A stretch of DNA of 14,184 nt from DATMXS01 sp035561355 (GCA_035561355.1 DATMXS010000466.1:1-14184), one strand, 5' to 3'. Shown: positions 1-7,525, counted from the first letter of the stretch. Notes: generated by a model from the letters alone, not told the origin. Numbers and translations are program-made.

Positions 1-1
1 G

Positions 2-868
2 GAGTTGACGCATTACACACATCCCGCGGTGATCGGGGCGGCCGTGCACTTGATCGGCAGAGCGGGCGCGCGGCGCATTCGGCTTCTCGAGTGCTCCTGG
101 TCGAGCGCCGAGCCGCTCGAGGAGACGATGATGCAGGTCGCATGGGAGCCGCGCCACATTCTTAACGCCGCGCCCAGGGTCGAAATGGAGAATACCAACT
201 GGCTCGGTAACGCGAAGAAGTACTCGCGCTTCGCGGTACCGGGGGGCGGATATGTGTTCAGGCACTACGACCTGAACCACTCCTACGAAGAGTGCGACGT
301 CTTCGTCTCGCTCGCGAAGCTGAAGGAGCACGCGACTGCGGGCATCACCCTGTCCATGAAGAACCATTTCGGTTCGACGCCGGCGACAATCTACGGCGAT
401 GGCGCGGGAAAAGACGAGCCCAGCGAGTGGCCGCGGGGCGGACGCAACATGATGCATCAGGGAAACCGGCAGCCGGCTGGCATCCAGGAGAACGACCCTA
501 AATCACCGAGGCAAGGCGGATGGCGGATCCCCAGGATCGTAGCCGAGATCTGCGCGGCGCGGCCGATCGACTTGGCCATCATTGAAGGCATCGAGAGCAT
601 GAGCCGCGGCGAAGGCCCGTGGATCATGGGGTCAAAGCGACTCAGCCCGGGTGTCCTGGTAGCCGGCTTCAACACCGTCTGCACCGATGCGGTCGCCGCC
701 GCAGTGATGGGTTTCGACCCGATGGCCGACCGCGGCCAAGCCCCCTTCGAACGCTGCGACAATCACCTCCGGCTGGCGGAAGAATTGGGCCTAGGCACCC
801 GCGACCTCGAGCGAATAGATGTTGTGGGAGTGCCGATAGCGCAGGCGAGATTTCCGTTCAGACGCTGA
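2..868 (+). CDS. DUF362 domain protein, 5' end cut by window edge
   Basis: The reading frame is open to the left edge, and a TTG at base 5 is unlikely to be the true start because the first residues (THPAVIGAAVHLIGRAGARR) already look like the interior of a DUF362 domain. The visible part is about 288 residues. Counting from the TTG, it contains the DUF362-type segment LAKLKEHATAGITLSMKN (about 103-120), followed by HFGS, and a later stretch LAIIEGIESM that matches the family's strand before the C-terminal part, where a conserved aspartate sits in NTVCTDAVAAAVMGFDP. The family has no settled biochemical role; some members are fused to ferredoxin domains, but no Cys cluster for an iron-sulfur centre is visible here. 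The gene ends in TGA, 28 bases before the Fic start, so the two may be co-transcribed. The family call is confident; the function is unknown. Confidence 0.8.
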   Translation, partial: ELTHYTHPAVIGAAVHLIGRAGARRIRLLECSWSSAEPLEETMMQVAWEPRHILNAAPRVEMENTNWLGNAKKYSRFAVPGGGYVFRHYDLNHSYEECDVFVSLAKLKEHATAGITLSMKNHFGSTPATIYGDGAGKDEPSEWPRGGRNMMHQGNRQPAGIQENDPKSPRQGGWRIPRIVAEICAARPIDLAIIEGIESMSRGEGPWIMGSKRLSPGVLVAGFNTVCTDAVAAAVMGFDPMADRGQAPFERCDNHLRLAEELGLGTRDLERIDVVGVPIAQARFPFRR

Positions 869-896
869 AAGCTTGGTTGCGGTACCCTTTTCCCGC

Positions 897-2315
897 ATGG
901 CGACGGGATACAAGTGGCGTCCAATCACGGACCTCCCCAGCGATTGGGAGCACCTGTCCGACGGCGAATTGAACGCGCTCCTCAAGGTCTGGAAGGAGCA
1001 GCGTGTAGAGATGGAACGCTCCGGCGTACTCAGGTCGTTCAATGACCGGTTGCACCGGCGGTGGGCCATCGAGACAGGAATTATCGAAAGCGTCTACTCA
1101 CTTGACCGCGGCACGACGGAACTACTCATATCGCGCGGCATCGACGCGAGCTTGATTCCACATTCACCAACAACGAAAGACCCGGTCACCATCGCTCACA
1201 TCGTCCAGGATCATGTCGCTGTGCTGGAAGGCCTGTTTGCATTCGTTAGGTCAGAACGCGCATTGAACACAAGCTATATCAAAGAGGTACACGCTGCTCT
1301 GCTCCGCCATTCGCCAACGACGGTCGTCGAGGATCAGTTCGGGCACGCGATGGAGGTTGAGATAGAGCGCGGTGCATACAAAACTCTCCCGAACAACCCT
1401 CGAAGGCCAGACGGCGAAACCCACGAGTACTGTCCGCCCGAACACGTTGCGGCCGAGATGGACCGCCTCGTGGAACTCAATCGAACCCACGAAACGCTCG
1501 GAGTGCCCGTGGAAGTTCAGGCTGCATGGCTCCACCATCGGTTCACGCAAATTCATCCGTTCACAGACGGGAATGGCCGAGTTGCCCGCGCGCTCGCCAG
1601 TTTGCTTTTCCTCAAAGCTGGGTGGTTTCCCGTCGTAATTGATCGCGACAGCCGCGTAGCCTACATCGACGCCCTCGAACTTGCTGACTACAGCAATCTC
1701 AGGCCGCTCGTTGACCTCTTTGTTCGCAATCAACGACGTTCTTATATCGATCTCCTGAACGTGCGCGACGAAGTCACCGTGCCTGAGGATATCGACGCCG
1801 TCATAGCCAGCGCTCGGGAGGTGCTGACACAAAAACACGCCGTTTCGAAAGAACACATGGAGCGTGTGTATCTGCTCTCGCGCGACCTGAGAGGCGAAGC
1901 AGATCGCCGTGTCGGTCAGATAGCTTCCAAGATACACACCGAGCTGAGCGCCGTACCAGACCTCCGACCAAACATAAGCGGATCAGCAGGGTTGCCGGAG
2001 CAGGCTCTTGTGCCCGCGGCGGAAGCCCTCGGGTATGACCCGCAAGCACTTACATTTCGAGAGTCCGCCGCCATGTACATCTATAATCCTGGATCCACGA
2101 CTATCGGCATAGCTTCCGTCCAGGTCGGCCGGTCGTTCCACGGGATTATGGGTGCTGTTGCAATCGTCGCGAGCGGCTCCTGGGCCGAACCGGCCGGCGA
2201 CCTCTTTCAGTTCAACTATCAGGATGACACTCAAGCGTTGTTGAAGAGGTTTCGTGAGTGGCTCGACCCGGCTCTCACGACGGCCCTGCGGAAATGGCGC
2301 ACCCGGATCGGCTGA
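897..2315 (+). CDS. Fic domain protein (putative AMP transferase)
   Basis: Fic enzymes usually transfer AMP from ATP to a hydroxyl side chain of a target protein. The full active-site motif HPFTDGNGRVAR is at residues 220-231, with catalytic His220. The flap that positions the target is visible as GAYKTLPNNP (about 159-168). An N-terminal segment TGIIES (60-65) resembles the inhibitory motif [ST]xxxE[GN], but its last position is Ser. A Fic_N-like helical region precedes the core. About 185 residues after the core (roughly 288-472) form an extension I do not recognise. I chose ATG 897 (472 residues); an in-frame TTG at 873 would add eight residues, and neither has a strong ribosome binding site. 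No antitoxin gene lies beside it, so regulation is probably in cis. Codon use looks less GC-biased than in the neighbours, which may indicate transfer. The target is unknown. Confidence 0.9.
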   Translation: MATGYKWRPITDLPSDWEHLSDGELNALLKVWKEQRVEMERSGVLRSFNDRLHRRWAIETGIIESVYSLDRGTTELLISRGIDASLIPHSPTTKDPVTIAHIVQDHVAVLEGLFAFVRSERALNTSYIKEVHAALLRHSPTTVVEDQFGHAMEVEIERGAYKTLPNNPRRPDGETHEYCPPEHVAAEMDRLVELNRTHETLGVPVEVQAAWLHHRFTQIHPFTDGNGRVARALASLLFLKAGWFPVVIDRDSRVAYIDALELADYSNLRPLVDLFVRNQRRSYIDLLNVRDEVTVPEDIDAVIASAREVLTQKHAVSKEHMERVYLLSRDLRGEADRRVGQIASKIHTELSAVPDLRPNISGSAGLPEQALVPAAEALGYDPQALTFRESAAMYIYNPGSTTIGIASVQVGRSFHGIMGAVAIVASGSWAEPAGDLFQFNYQDDTQALLKRFREWLDPALTTALRKWRTRIG

Positions 2316-2366
2316 CGTCTGCCTCTGCGCAACACGCACCGGGCGCGCTCGGCGGCAGCGAAGCGT

Positions 2367-3167
2367 ATGATGAAACCAATGCTCATCCGTTCACTCGCTG
2401 TTTCACTCCTGACAATATTCGCTTGTACGGCCCAGTCGCCGGCGGCTCCACAGAAGCAGACCATCCTCTTCAATGGAAAGGACCTCGCCGGCTGGTACGC
2501 TTACCTGCGCGACACGCAGTATCAGGATCCCAAGCAGGTCTTTTCCGTGGCAGACGGGCAGATCCGAATCTCAGGCGAGGACTGGGGCGGGCTCGCGACG
2601 CGGGACTCCTATCGCGACTACCACCTGATCGTGGAATGGCGCTGGGGAACCAAGACCTGGGGCAACCGTGAAAAGAGAGCGAGAGACAGCGGCATTCTCG
2701 TGCATGCTGTTGGCGAGGACGGCGCCGCCGGACGCACCTGGCTGGAGTCCATCGAGTCGCAGATCATTGAAGGTGGCTCGGGAGACATCATCCTCGTTGC
2801 GGGCAAGAACCGCCCGTCGGCGACGGCGAAGGTGCGCATTGAAGGCAGGGAGACGTATTGGGATAAGAACGGCTCGCCGGTGACGCGCGACAGCGGCCGC
2901 ATCAACTGGTGGGGGCGCTCACCGCAGTGGCGGGACGAACTGGGTTTCCGCGGCGAAAAGGACGTCGAGCATCTTCCCGGAGAATGGAACCGGCAGGAGA
3001 TCTATGCCGCCGGCGACAAGATCACCTGCGTGCTCAACGGAACCGTAGTCAATCACATTTATGGTGTGTCGCACACGGCGGGAAAGATTCAGATCCAGTC
3101 TGAAGGCGCCGAGATCTTCATCAGGAAGGTCGAGCTTCGTCCCATCGAAAAAGTTCCCTCAGAATAG
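2367..3167 (+). CDS. Secreted DUF1080 (3-keto-disaccharide hydrolase-like) protein
   Basis: This 266-residue protein starts with a signal peptide (basic MMKPMLIR, then a hydrophobic stretch to about residue 20). Cys20 in IFAC is a poor lipobox, so ordinary cleavage near AQS or a lipid anchor are both possible. The mature part opens with LFNGKDLAGW (34-43), the hallmark of DUF1080 (a concanavalin-like, GH16-related fold), and continues with the family's DYHLIVEWRWG and DSGILVHAVGEDG segments and a closing IQSEGAEIFIRKVEL strand. Some DUF1080 members cleave 3-keto-disaccharides or 3-keto-glucosides; others are uncharacterised. A role in extracellular or periplasmic glycan breakdown is inferred. 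Several ATGs (2367, 2370, 2379) could serve as start, and no clear ribosome binding site decides between them. The gene is 51 bases after the Fic stop and converges with the glycosidase-like gene downstream. Confidence 0.85.
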   Translation: MMKPMLIRSLAVSLLTIFACTAQSPAAPQKQTILFNGKDLAGWYAYLRDTQYQDPKQVFSVADGQIRISGEDWGGLATRDSYRDYHLIVEWRWGTKTWGNREKRARDSGILVHAVGEDGAAGRTWLESIESQIIEGGSGDIILVAGKNRPSATAKVRIEGRETYWDKNGSPVTRDSGRINWWGRSPQWRDELGFRGEKDVEHLPGEWNRQEIYAAGDKITCVLNGTVVNHIYGVSHTAGKIQIQSEGAEIFIRKVELRPIEKVPSE

Positions 3168-3181
3168 CGAAGAACTCGAAC

Positions 3182-3209
3182 GTGGCGGCCGGGCCTCCCC
3201 GGCCACCGC
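3182..3209. terminator. GC-rich hairpin between convergent genes
   Basis: GGCCGGG (3187-3193) pairs with CCCGGCC (3198-3204) across a four-base CCTC loop. After one C/A mismatch, GTGG (3182-3185) pairs with CCGC (3206-3209), one pair being G-U, giving 11 pairs in all. It lies 14 bases after the DUF1080 stop and about 30 bases before the end of the convergent minus-strand gene, so it could stop transcription from both sides. There is no T run on either side, so it is not a textbook intrinsic terminator. Confidence 0.55.
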
Positions 3210-3239
3210 ACCGCCTTCAGCGCCAACCCTCTGTGCCCG

Positions 3240-5045
3240 TCACGCCCCCGGCGCAGCCCTCTCCAGCACCCGCTTAACCGCTGCATTCGGCTTCACCAGT
3301 TCCTCCGCCGACCGGATCGTCACCGTCGGAAGCGCCCGGTGCTCCTCGTGCAACCGCATCCGCAGTTCCTCCGCCGGCGTGCGTCCGCCGAGGCCGGAGT
3401 ACCCGAAGGTCCGGCACAGGCCTCCGAATAGGAACTCGTTCAACGCACACCCGCCGGATCGCTCCACGCCCTCCGTGTTTTCCTGCCAGCTCTTGAACAG
3501 GTGCGCCTGCGCGAATGACTGTCCCTGAGCCGTGATCTCGTTCAGTCCCTCGCCCCCAACCACCAGCCCGTTCTCGAGCGAGCCCACCGCTTCGATCAGG
3601 CGCTTCATTCCCTCGGTAGAGGTCATGTTCTCGACGAGCGAGTTGTGTAGATTGAACGTGGTCAGCGTGACGTCGATAAACACGGTCTCGAGCGACAGGT
3701 CGCGGGCGGCCTTCTGAATGTTTTCGGCCAGGATAGATCGCCACATGCTCGAGCCCGGGTGGATCTTCACCATCACCTTCTTGTCGCGGTGCCCCAGCCG
3801 GCTGGTGTTCGACTCGGGCACGCCGATCACGCGCCGCTGATACCAGCTCCAGCCCTGCAGCCGCCTGCGCTCCAGGTCGCGGTATTGAAAGTCGCGCACG
3901 AGGCTGTACGCCGGATGGTTCGGGTCCGTGTCGATGGAGTTGCAGTGCGGCATGATGTGGAACCCCATCTGGCGACCCTTCTCCAGAAATACGCGCGCCT
4001 TCGGGCTCGCAACAAACGTCGGGTAATTCTCGTCATATGGGTCCGTGCGCCAGTCGGGGTAATGGATCAGGACGCGCCGCGGGTTCGCCCTCTTCGCAAG
4101 TGCGTCGAGGATGGCCGGCTCACCCGGGCACCAGCTCAGCGCCAGGTTGACGTCGCGCGTCCAGGGCGCGCGCCGCCGCTCCTCGGCATCGAGCCCGTAC
4201 GTCTTCCAAAGCCAGTCACGATACTCGCCCGCCGGCGCAGTCCAGTCGCCGTGGAACGTGTTTACGCGCCAGCAAAGTCCCCCGGCGCTGATGTTGTCGT
4301 CGAGCGGGCCGTAAGCCTCGGTGTCGAACCCGAGCACGCCCGCATCCGTCTTCGAACCGACCTTCAGGGCCTTGTAGCGGTAGCGGTCGTCGCGGCAGTG
4401 GACCCAGAATCCGCCGTTGCGTCCCAGGAGCACTGCGAACCCCGCTTCCCACCCCGAGGGCCACTGCCACCGCGTGTCGCGGATCAAAGCGTCCGCGAGC
4501 GGCAGATTCACGCCCTGAAAGAACGGCGCGACGAGCCGCAAGTCGTCCCGGATGCCTTTGAGGGACCAGCGGCAGGCCTGAAGTCCGGGCCGCGAGGAGT
4601 AACCCGAAGGCTCGATGAGCAGCGCGCCGGTGGCGGGATCAGCCGAGATGGCGAGCACACCGTCGCCGTCCCATGAGTGAAAAACGAACTCGGCGCGAGT
4701 GGCCGAGATCTGCCGCGCGCCGACCTGCCCGAACTTCGATTCATCGATGCGGATCTCCTCGCTTCCGGGATAGAGCAACTGGAGCGCCGCGGTCGAGGCG
4801 ACATCGACGCCGGAGATGAACTGCTGGCGATCGAGCTTGCTTTCGAGCGAAATCAGGAAGCCCTTTTCGAGCACAGCGGAAAGCGTCGGGGTTTCGACAT
4901 GGACACGCTCATTCTTGACAGTGACGCTGACCGGACCGGCGCCAGCCGCACCAACCTGCTGAGCGGGCGCTCTCCCCACTGTGAGTCCAGCACCCAGCGC
5001 CGTAGAGCGGAAAAACTGACGGCGGGACCACTCAGACGAAGTCAT
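3240..5045 (-). CDS. Tat-exported glycoside-hydrolase-like protein (DUF6259-like)
   Basis: The product is 601 residues. I chose the ATG at 5045 because it places a twin-arginine signal, SRRQFF, at residues 7-12 followed by a hydrophobic stretch to about 30; the longer frame from 5126 adds 27 residues that do not look like a signal. The N-terminal half is beta-rich (about 40-270), as in the sandwich domain preceding a TIM barrel in several glycosidase families. The C-terminal half reads as a barrel: LIHYPDW (326-332), GFHIMPHCNS (361-370), VFIDVT with Asp458, and VVGGEGLNE with Glu499 and Glu503. These acidic residues at strand ends are candidates for catalysis. The arrangement resembles the DUF6259 glycosidase-like group; the exact family and substrate are uncertain. 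No Shine-Dalgarno is obvious upstream. Export by Tat implies folding before transport, perhaps with a bound cofactor. Confidence 0.7.
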   Translation of the reverse strand: MTSSEWSRRQFFRSTALGAGLTVGRAPAQQVGAAGAGPVSVTVKNERVHVETPTLSAVLEKGFLISLESKLDRQQFISGVDVASTAALQLLYPGSEEIRIDESKFGQVGARQISATRAEFVFHSWDGDGVLAISADPATGALLIEPSGYSSRPGLQACRWSLKGIRDDLRLVAPFFQGVNLPLADALIRDTRWQWPSGWEAGFAVLLGRNGGFWVHCRDDRYRYKALKVGSKTDAGVLGFDTEAYGPLDDNISAGGLCWRVNTFHGDWTAPAGEYRDWLWKTYGLDAEERRRAPWTRDVNLALSWCPGEPAILDALAKRANPRRVLIHYPDWRTDPYDENYPTFVASPKARVFLEKGRQMGFHIMPHCNSIDTDPNHPAYSLVRDFQYRDLERRRLQGWSWYQRRVIGVPESNTSRLGHRDKKVMVKIHPGSSMWRSILAENIQKAARDLSLETVFIDVTLTTFNLHNSLVENMTSTEGMKRLIEAVGSLENGLVVGGEGLNEITAQGQSFAQAHLFKSWQENTEGVERSGGCALNEFLFGGLCRTFGYSGLGGRTPAEELRMRLHEEHRALPTVTIRSAEELVKPNAAVKRVLERAAPGA

Positions 5046-5261
5046 GGTGGCGATGATACCCGAACCGTACTTCCGATGGGGGGTCCGTCCGGCAAGCACT
5101 CCATACAGGCACGCACTACGTGTCACATTTGCAGCCTGGCGGCTAGCTCTTGAGCGATTTTCCCAATGCTGCCGCTACGCAGGACTCTCAGGCGCAGTTG
5201 CATCCGGCGACTCTGCGCGCTACGCTTTCATTAACATTTGCTCAGCAACGAGGTGCAACCG

Positions 5262-5831
5262 ATGAGCGTTCGGCGAGTCTTGTTAGGGCTCGGAGTCGTC
5301 TGCGTTTTGCTGGCTGGGCAGGTGCCCCCGCCCAAGGAACCGGCCAAGGAGCCGCACACGAAAGCTGCAATCGGCGACATGGCGCCGGATTTCACGCTAC
5401 CTTCGACCACCGGCAAAGATATCCGCTTAAGCGACTTCCGCGGGAAGAAGAACGTCGTGCTCGCGTTTGTCGTCAAGGCGTTCACCGGCGGGTGAACGAA
5501 GGAGGCGCAAGGATATCAGGCTGATATCCAAAAGTTCGATGCAGGCGGGAACGAGGTACTGATGGTCAGCACCGACGATCTGGAAACGCTCAAACGGTGG
5601 GCTCAGAGTCTGAAGGCCACGTATCCCATGCTGAGCGATGCGACGGGCAGGGTGACCCAGGCGTACGGCGTCATGATGGCTGGCGAAAAGATGGCCATCC
5701 GTACGACGTTCGTCATCGACAAGTCCGGGAAGATTCGCAACATTCAACAGGGACGCGAGGCCATTGACACCAGCGGCGCGATGGCGGCGTGCGCTCGGGT
5801 ATCGCGAGGGCAGCCAGGCGAGAAGAAATAG
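5262..5831 (+). CDS. Exported selenocysteine peroxiredoxin (AhpC/TSA-like), UGA read through
   Basis: Peroxiredoxins reduce peroxides with a reactive cysteine in a TxxC motif. This frame encodes 189 residues if the UGA at 5493-5495 is decoded as selenocysteine, residue 78. Before it are a signal peptide or membrane anchor (MSVRRVLLGL to about residue 20) and the family segment GDMAPDFTLPSTTGKDIRLSDF (read in two parts, 38-49 and 50-59), then NVVLAFVVKAFTGG. After it come TKEAQGYQADI, the strand VLMVSTDD (99-106), YPMLSD and the active-site arginine region MAIRTTFVID with Arg147. The same frame stays open on both sides, and the UGA sits at the peroxidatic position. Met1 (ATG 5262) follows GAGGTG at 5250-5255, six bases away. 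Cys177 is the only cysteine in the mature part. The usual Pro of PxxxTxxC is Val71. Alternatives are a nonsense mutation or a sequencing error. No convincing promoter is visible upstream. Confidence 0.82.
5493..5495 (+). other. In-frame UGA, probable selenocysteine codon
   Basis: The codon lies in FTGG-UGA-TKE. In cysteine-containing relatives this reads FTGGCTKE-like, with the cysteine as the peroxidatic residue. Cysteine codons TGC and TGT are one base from TGA, so a single mutation could also produce it, but the downstream stem-loop favours recoding. Confidence 0.8.
5511..5529 (+). promoter_or_regulatory. Candidate bacterial SECIS stem-loop
   Basis: GGATATC (5511-5517) pairs perfectly with GATATCC (5523-5529) around the loop AGGCT; the outer loop bases A5518 and T5522 can also pair, leaving the triloop GGC. 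The loop starts 22-23 bases after the UGA, inside the 16-37 base spacing described for bacterial SECIS elements, and has G within its first two positions as expected for SelB binding. The loop is similar to the AGGUCU loop of E. coli fdhF. A weaker lower stem CGAA (5497-5500) with TTCG (5535-5538) could extend it. Four of six codons here (GGA, TAT, GCT, GAT) end in A or T, unusual in this GC-rich window, which suggests selection on the RNA. Confidence 0.72.
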
Positions 5832-5876
5832 GAACCCGACGGGATCGCGCGCGGCGCGGCTGTCTCCAACCATTCA

Positions 5877-5932
5877 CTCTGCTGCTGCTGCGCGGTTCTC
5901 CTGAGGCGGGTGTCGCCACTGCTGCAGCAGAG
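5877..5932. repeat. CTG-rich inverted repeat between convergent genes
   Basis: The 195-base gap between the peroxiredoxin gene and the convergent oxidoreductase gene contains CTCTGCTGC (5877-5885), part of a short CTG run, and its exact complement GCAGCAGAG (5924-5932), a possible 9-pair stem with a long loop. The second arm also lies in a 12-base palindrome, CTGCTGCAGCAG (5919-5930). It may help end transcription, but no T run follows. I see no gene in the gap. Confidence 0.3.
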
Positions 5933-6026
5933 CTTCAGGCGTGCGCTTTGCGCGACCTTACATCCAGCTTCCTTGTTCCCGCCGGGTTTCGGGTCGGCCT
6001 ATTGATCAGACTCGATACAGGCGCCG

Positions 6027-7331
6027 TCACACCTGCAGCTTCCAGGGGCTGCGGTACTCGCGATGCAAGTAGGGTTTTGCGCTTTCCTGGACCACCTTCC
6101 GGCCGTCCCAATCGAGACGCAGCTTGCTCCGATACGAGGCGTTCCCGAGCAGGCAGGCATACGATGAGCGGACGCAGGTTTCGATGTCGCTGTTCGGGCG
6201 CTGCCGAGTTCGAACACAATCGAGGAAGTTCGCCCAATGCAGGGGATGCGGATCCGGTCCCCGCTTCATCTCGACCGGCTGGATCCCCGACTTCTCTTCC
6301 GGCGTGAGGCGGAACAGGCTGCGATCCACGTACAGAGTCCCCAGGCTGCCATGGAAGCTGATACCCATCAGCCGCGCCTTGGTCGCCTCAGTATTATTGA
6401 CGCGGTGCTCCCACGAACCCAGGAAGCCCGGGTACTCGAAGCTGACCTGCAACGTGTCCGGCGTCTCGCTGTCGTCCGTCAACCAGAACTTCCCTCCCAC
6501 GGCGGAGACCGACCGCGGCATCACGTCCCCAAACGCCATCTGGACGATGTCGATCATGTGGACGCCGGAATCCGTGACGTGGCCGCCCGCATAGTCCCAG
6601 AAATGGCGGAAGTATGAATAGGCGTCCGGGTAAACACCGAAGCGGTTCGGGTTGAACTGCCGTGCGGGCGCGGGTCCGAGCCACAGATCCCAATCGAGCC
6701 CGGCGGGAGGCGTTCCATCGGGCGGATTGCCGATGCCCGATTGCGGCATGTTGTTATAGATCCAGGTGCGGCAGAATGCGATTTTTCCGATGCCCCCGCT
6801 GCGGACAATCTCGCAAGCCTTCTGGAAGTGCGCTCCCGATCGCTGCCATGTGCCAGCCTGCACCACCCGGTTGTACTTCCGCGCGGCCTCGATCATCATG
6901 CGGCCCTCGTTGATGCCGAGGCAGGCGGGCTTCTCGACGTAGACATCCTTGCCGGCCTTGCACGCCTCAATCGCCATGTAGGGGTGCCAGTGGTCAGGCG
7001 TGGAGATGCAGACGGCGTCAATGGAGCGGTCCGCGAGTATCTGCCGGAAGTCACGCACCTCGCGGGGTTGCTGCCCGAGTTTACGCGCGGCCGCCGCGGC
7101 GCGCTCGAGGTTCGGTTGATAGACGTCGCAGACGGCCGCGACGCGCGCACCCTTGCCTACCGCCGCCTGTAAGTTCTCGGTGCCCATCACGCCGGTGCCG
7201 ATGAACGCGACGGCGATACTGTCGTTCGCGCCCCAGACTCTCGGCGTGAAGAACGTCGATGCTGCCACCGACGCTCCGGCCGTTTTCAAGAACGCGCGCC
7301 GGTCTTCCGGCACTGGTGTCGAATGCTGCAT
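6027..7331 (-). CDS. Tat-exported Gfo/Idh/MocA family oxidoreductase
   Basis: These NAD(P)-dependent enzymes oxidise or reduce hydroxyl groups on sugars, inositols and related compounds. The product is 434 residues. The start at 7331 is set by AAGGAG six bases upstream and by the twin-arginine signal RRAFLK at residues 11-16; a longer frame to 7472 lacks both features. The Rossmann domain has IGTGVMG (44-50), CDVYQPN (68-74) and the family signature EKP (133-135). The catalytic-domain segment GGHVTDSGVHMIDIV (249-263) supplies Asp254 and His258, expected in the substrate site. Exported members with Tat signals are common in Acidobacteriota and Planctomycetes genomes; glycoside 3-oxidation or related chemistry is possible, and the DUF1080 protein in the same window could act on 3-keto products, but the substrate cannot be read from sequence. 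Divergent from the transglutaminase-like gene. Confidence 0.9.
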   Translation of the reverse strand: MQHSTPVPEDRRAFLKTAGASVAASTFFTPRVWGANDSIAVAFIGTGVMGTENLQAAVGKGARVAAVCDVYQPNLERAAAAARKLGQQPREVRDFRQILADRSIDAVCISTPDHWHPYMAIEACKAGKDVYVEKPACLGINEGRMMIEAARKYNRVVQAGTWQRSGAHFQKACEIVRSGGIGKIAFCRTWIYNNMPQSGIGNPPDGTPPAGLDWDLWLGPAPARQFNPNRFGVYPDAYSYFRHFWDYAGGHVTDSGVHMIDIVQMAFGDVMPRSVSAVGGKFWLTDDSETPDTLQVSFEYPGFLGSWEHRVNNTEATKARLMGISFHGSLGTLYVDRSLFRLTPEEKSGIQPVEMKRGPDPHPLHWANFLDCVRTRQRPNSDIETCVRSSYACLLGNASYRSKLRLDWDGRKVVQESAKPYLHREYRSPWKLQV

Positions 7332-7394
7332 TGGTGCTCCTTGCTGGTAAGTCAGCGCTATCGGCGCATTTTGGCGTAGAGTCCGCTGTCGCGC

Positions 7395-7422
7395 TATATA
7401 GTTTGTGAGATAACTCTGACCA
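7395..7422 (-). promoter_or_regulatory. Possible promoter of the oxidoreductase gene
   Basis: On the minus strand, TGGTCA (7422-7417) and TATATA (7400-7395) are separated by 16 bases, each matching four of six consensus positions for a housekeeping promoter. It lies about 65 bases upstream of the start at 7331. The match is modest and acidobacterial promoters are not well defined. Confidence 0.3.
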
Positions 7423-7472
7423 GGTATTTTACCGCCGTCACAGGTTCCCCGCAGTTCTTCCATCATTCTCAC

Positions 7473-7497
7473 AACATGTTTGGCCCTACTAAGGGCT
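7473..7497. other. Palindrome and inverted repeat in a divergent gap
   Basis: AACATGTT (7473-7480) is a perfect palindrome, and just after it GCCCT (7483-7487) and AGGGC (7492-7496) form an inverted repeat around ACTA. The pair is about 30 bases upstream of the ATG at 7526. It could be an operator for one or both divergent genes or a short leader hairpin. Evidence is only the symmetry. Confidence 0.25.
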
Positions 7498-7525
7498 TTG
7501 TGAACTGGATAGACTGGTTACTTCC

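Noticed and set aside
3759..4676. A 305-codon plus-strand frame opposite the glycosidase-like gene
   Set aside because: Arg/Val/Pro-rich translation with no motif, fully inside a gene with a clear Tat signal and fold pattern on the other strand.
5046..5261. Promoters in the divergent gap upstream of the peroxiredoxin
   Set aside because: Best candidate (TTGCAT at 5198 with TACGCT at 5221, 17 bases apart) matches only three of six positions in each box.
5262..5831. Peroxiredoxin as a pseudogene with a nonsense mutation
   Set aside because: Everything else is intact, the only stop falls on the catalytic position and a SECIS-like hairpin follows at the right distance. Not excluded, but less likely.
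5919..5930. The CTGCAG-centred palindrome as a mobile-element end or attachment site
   Set aside because: No transposase, integrase, target duplication or second copy is visible in the window.
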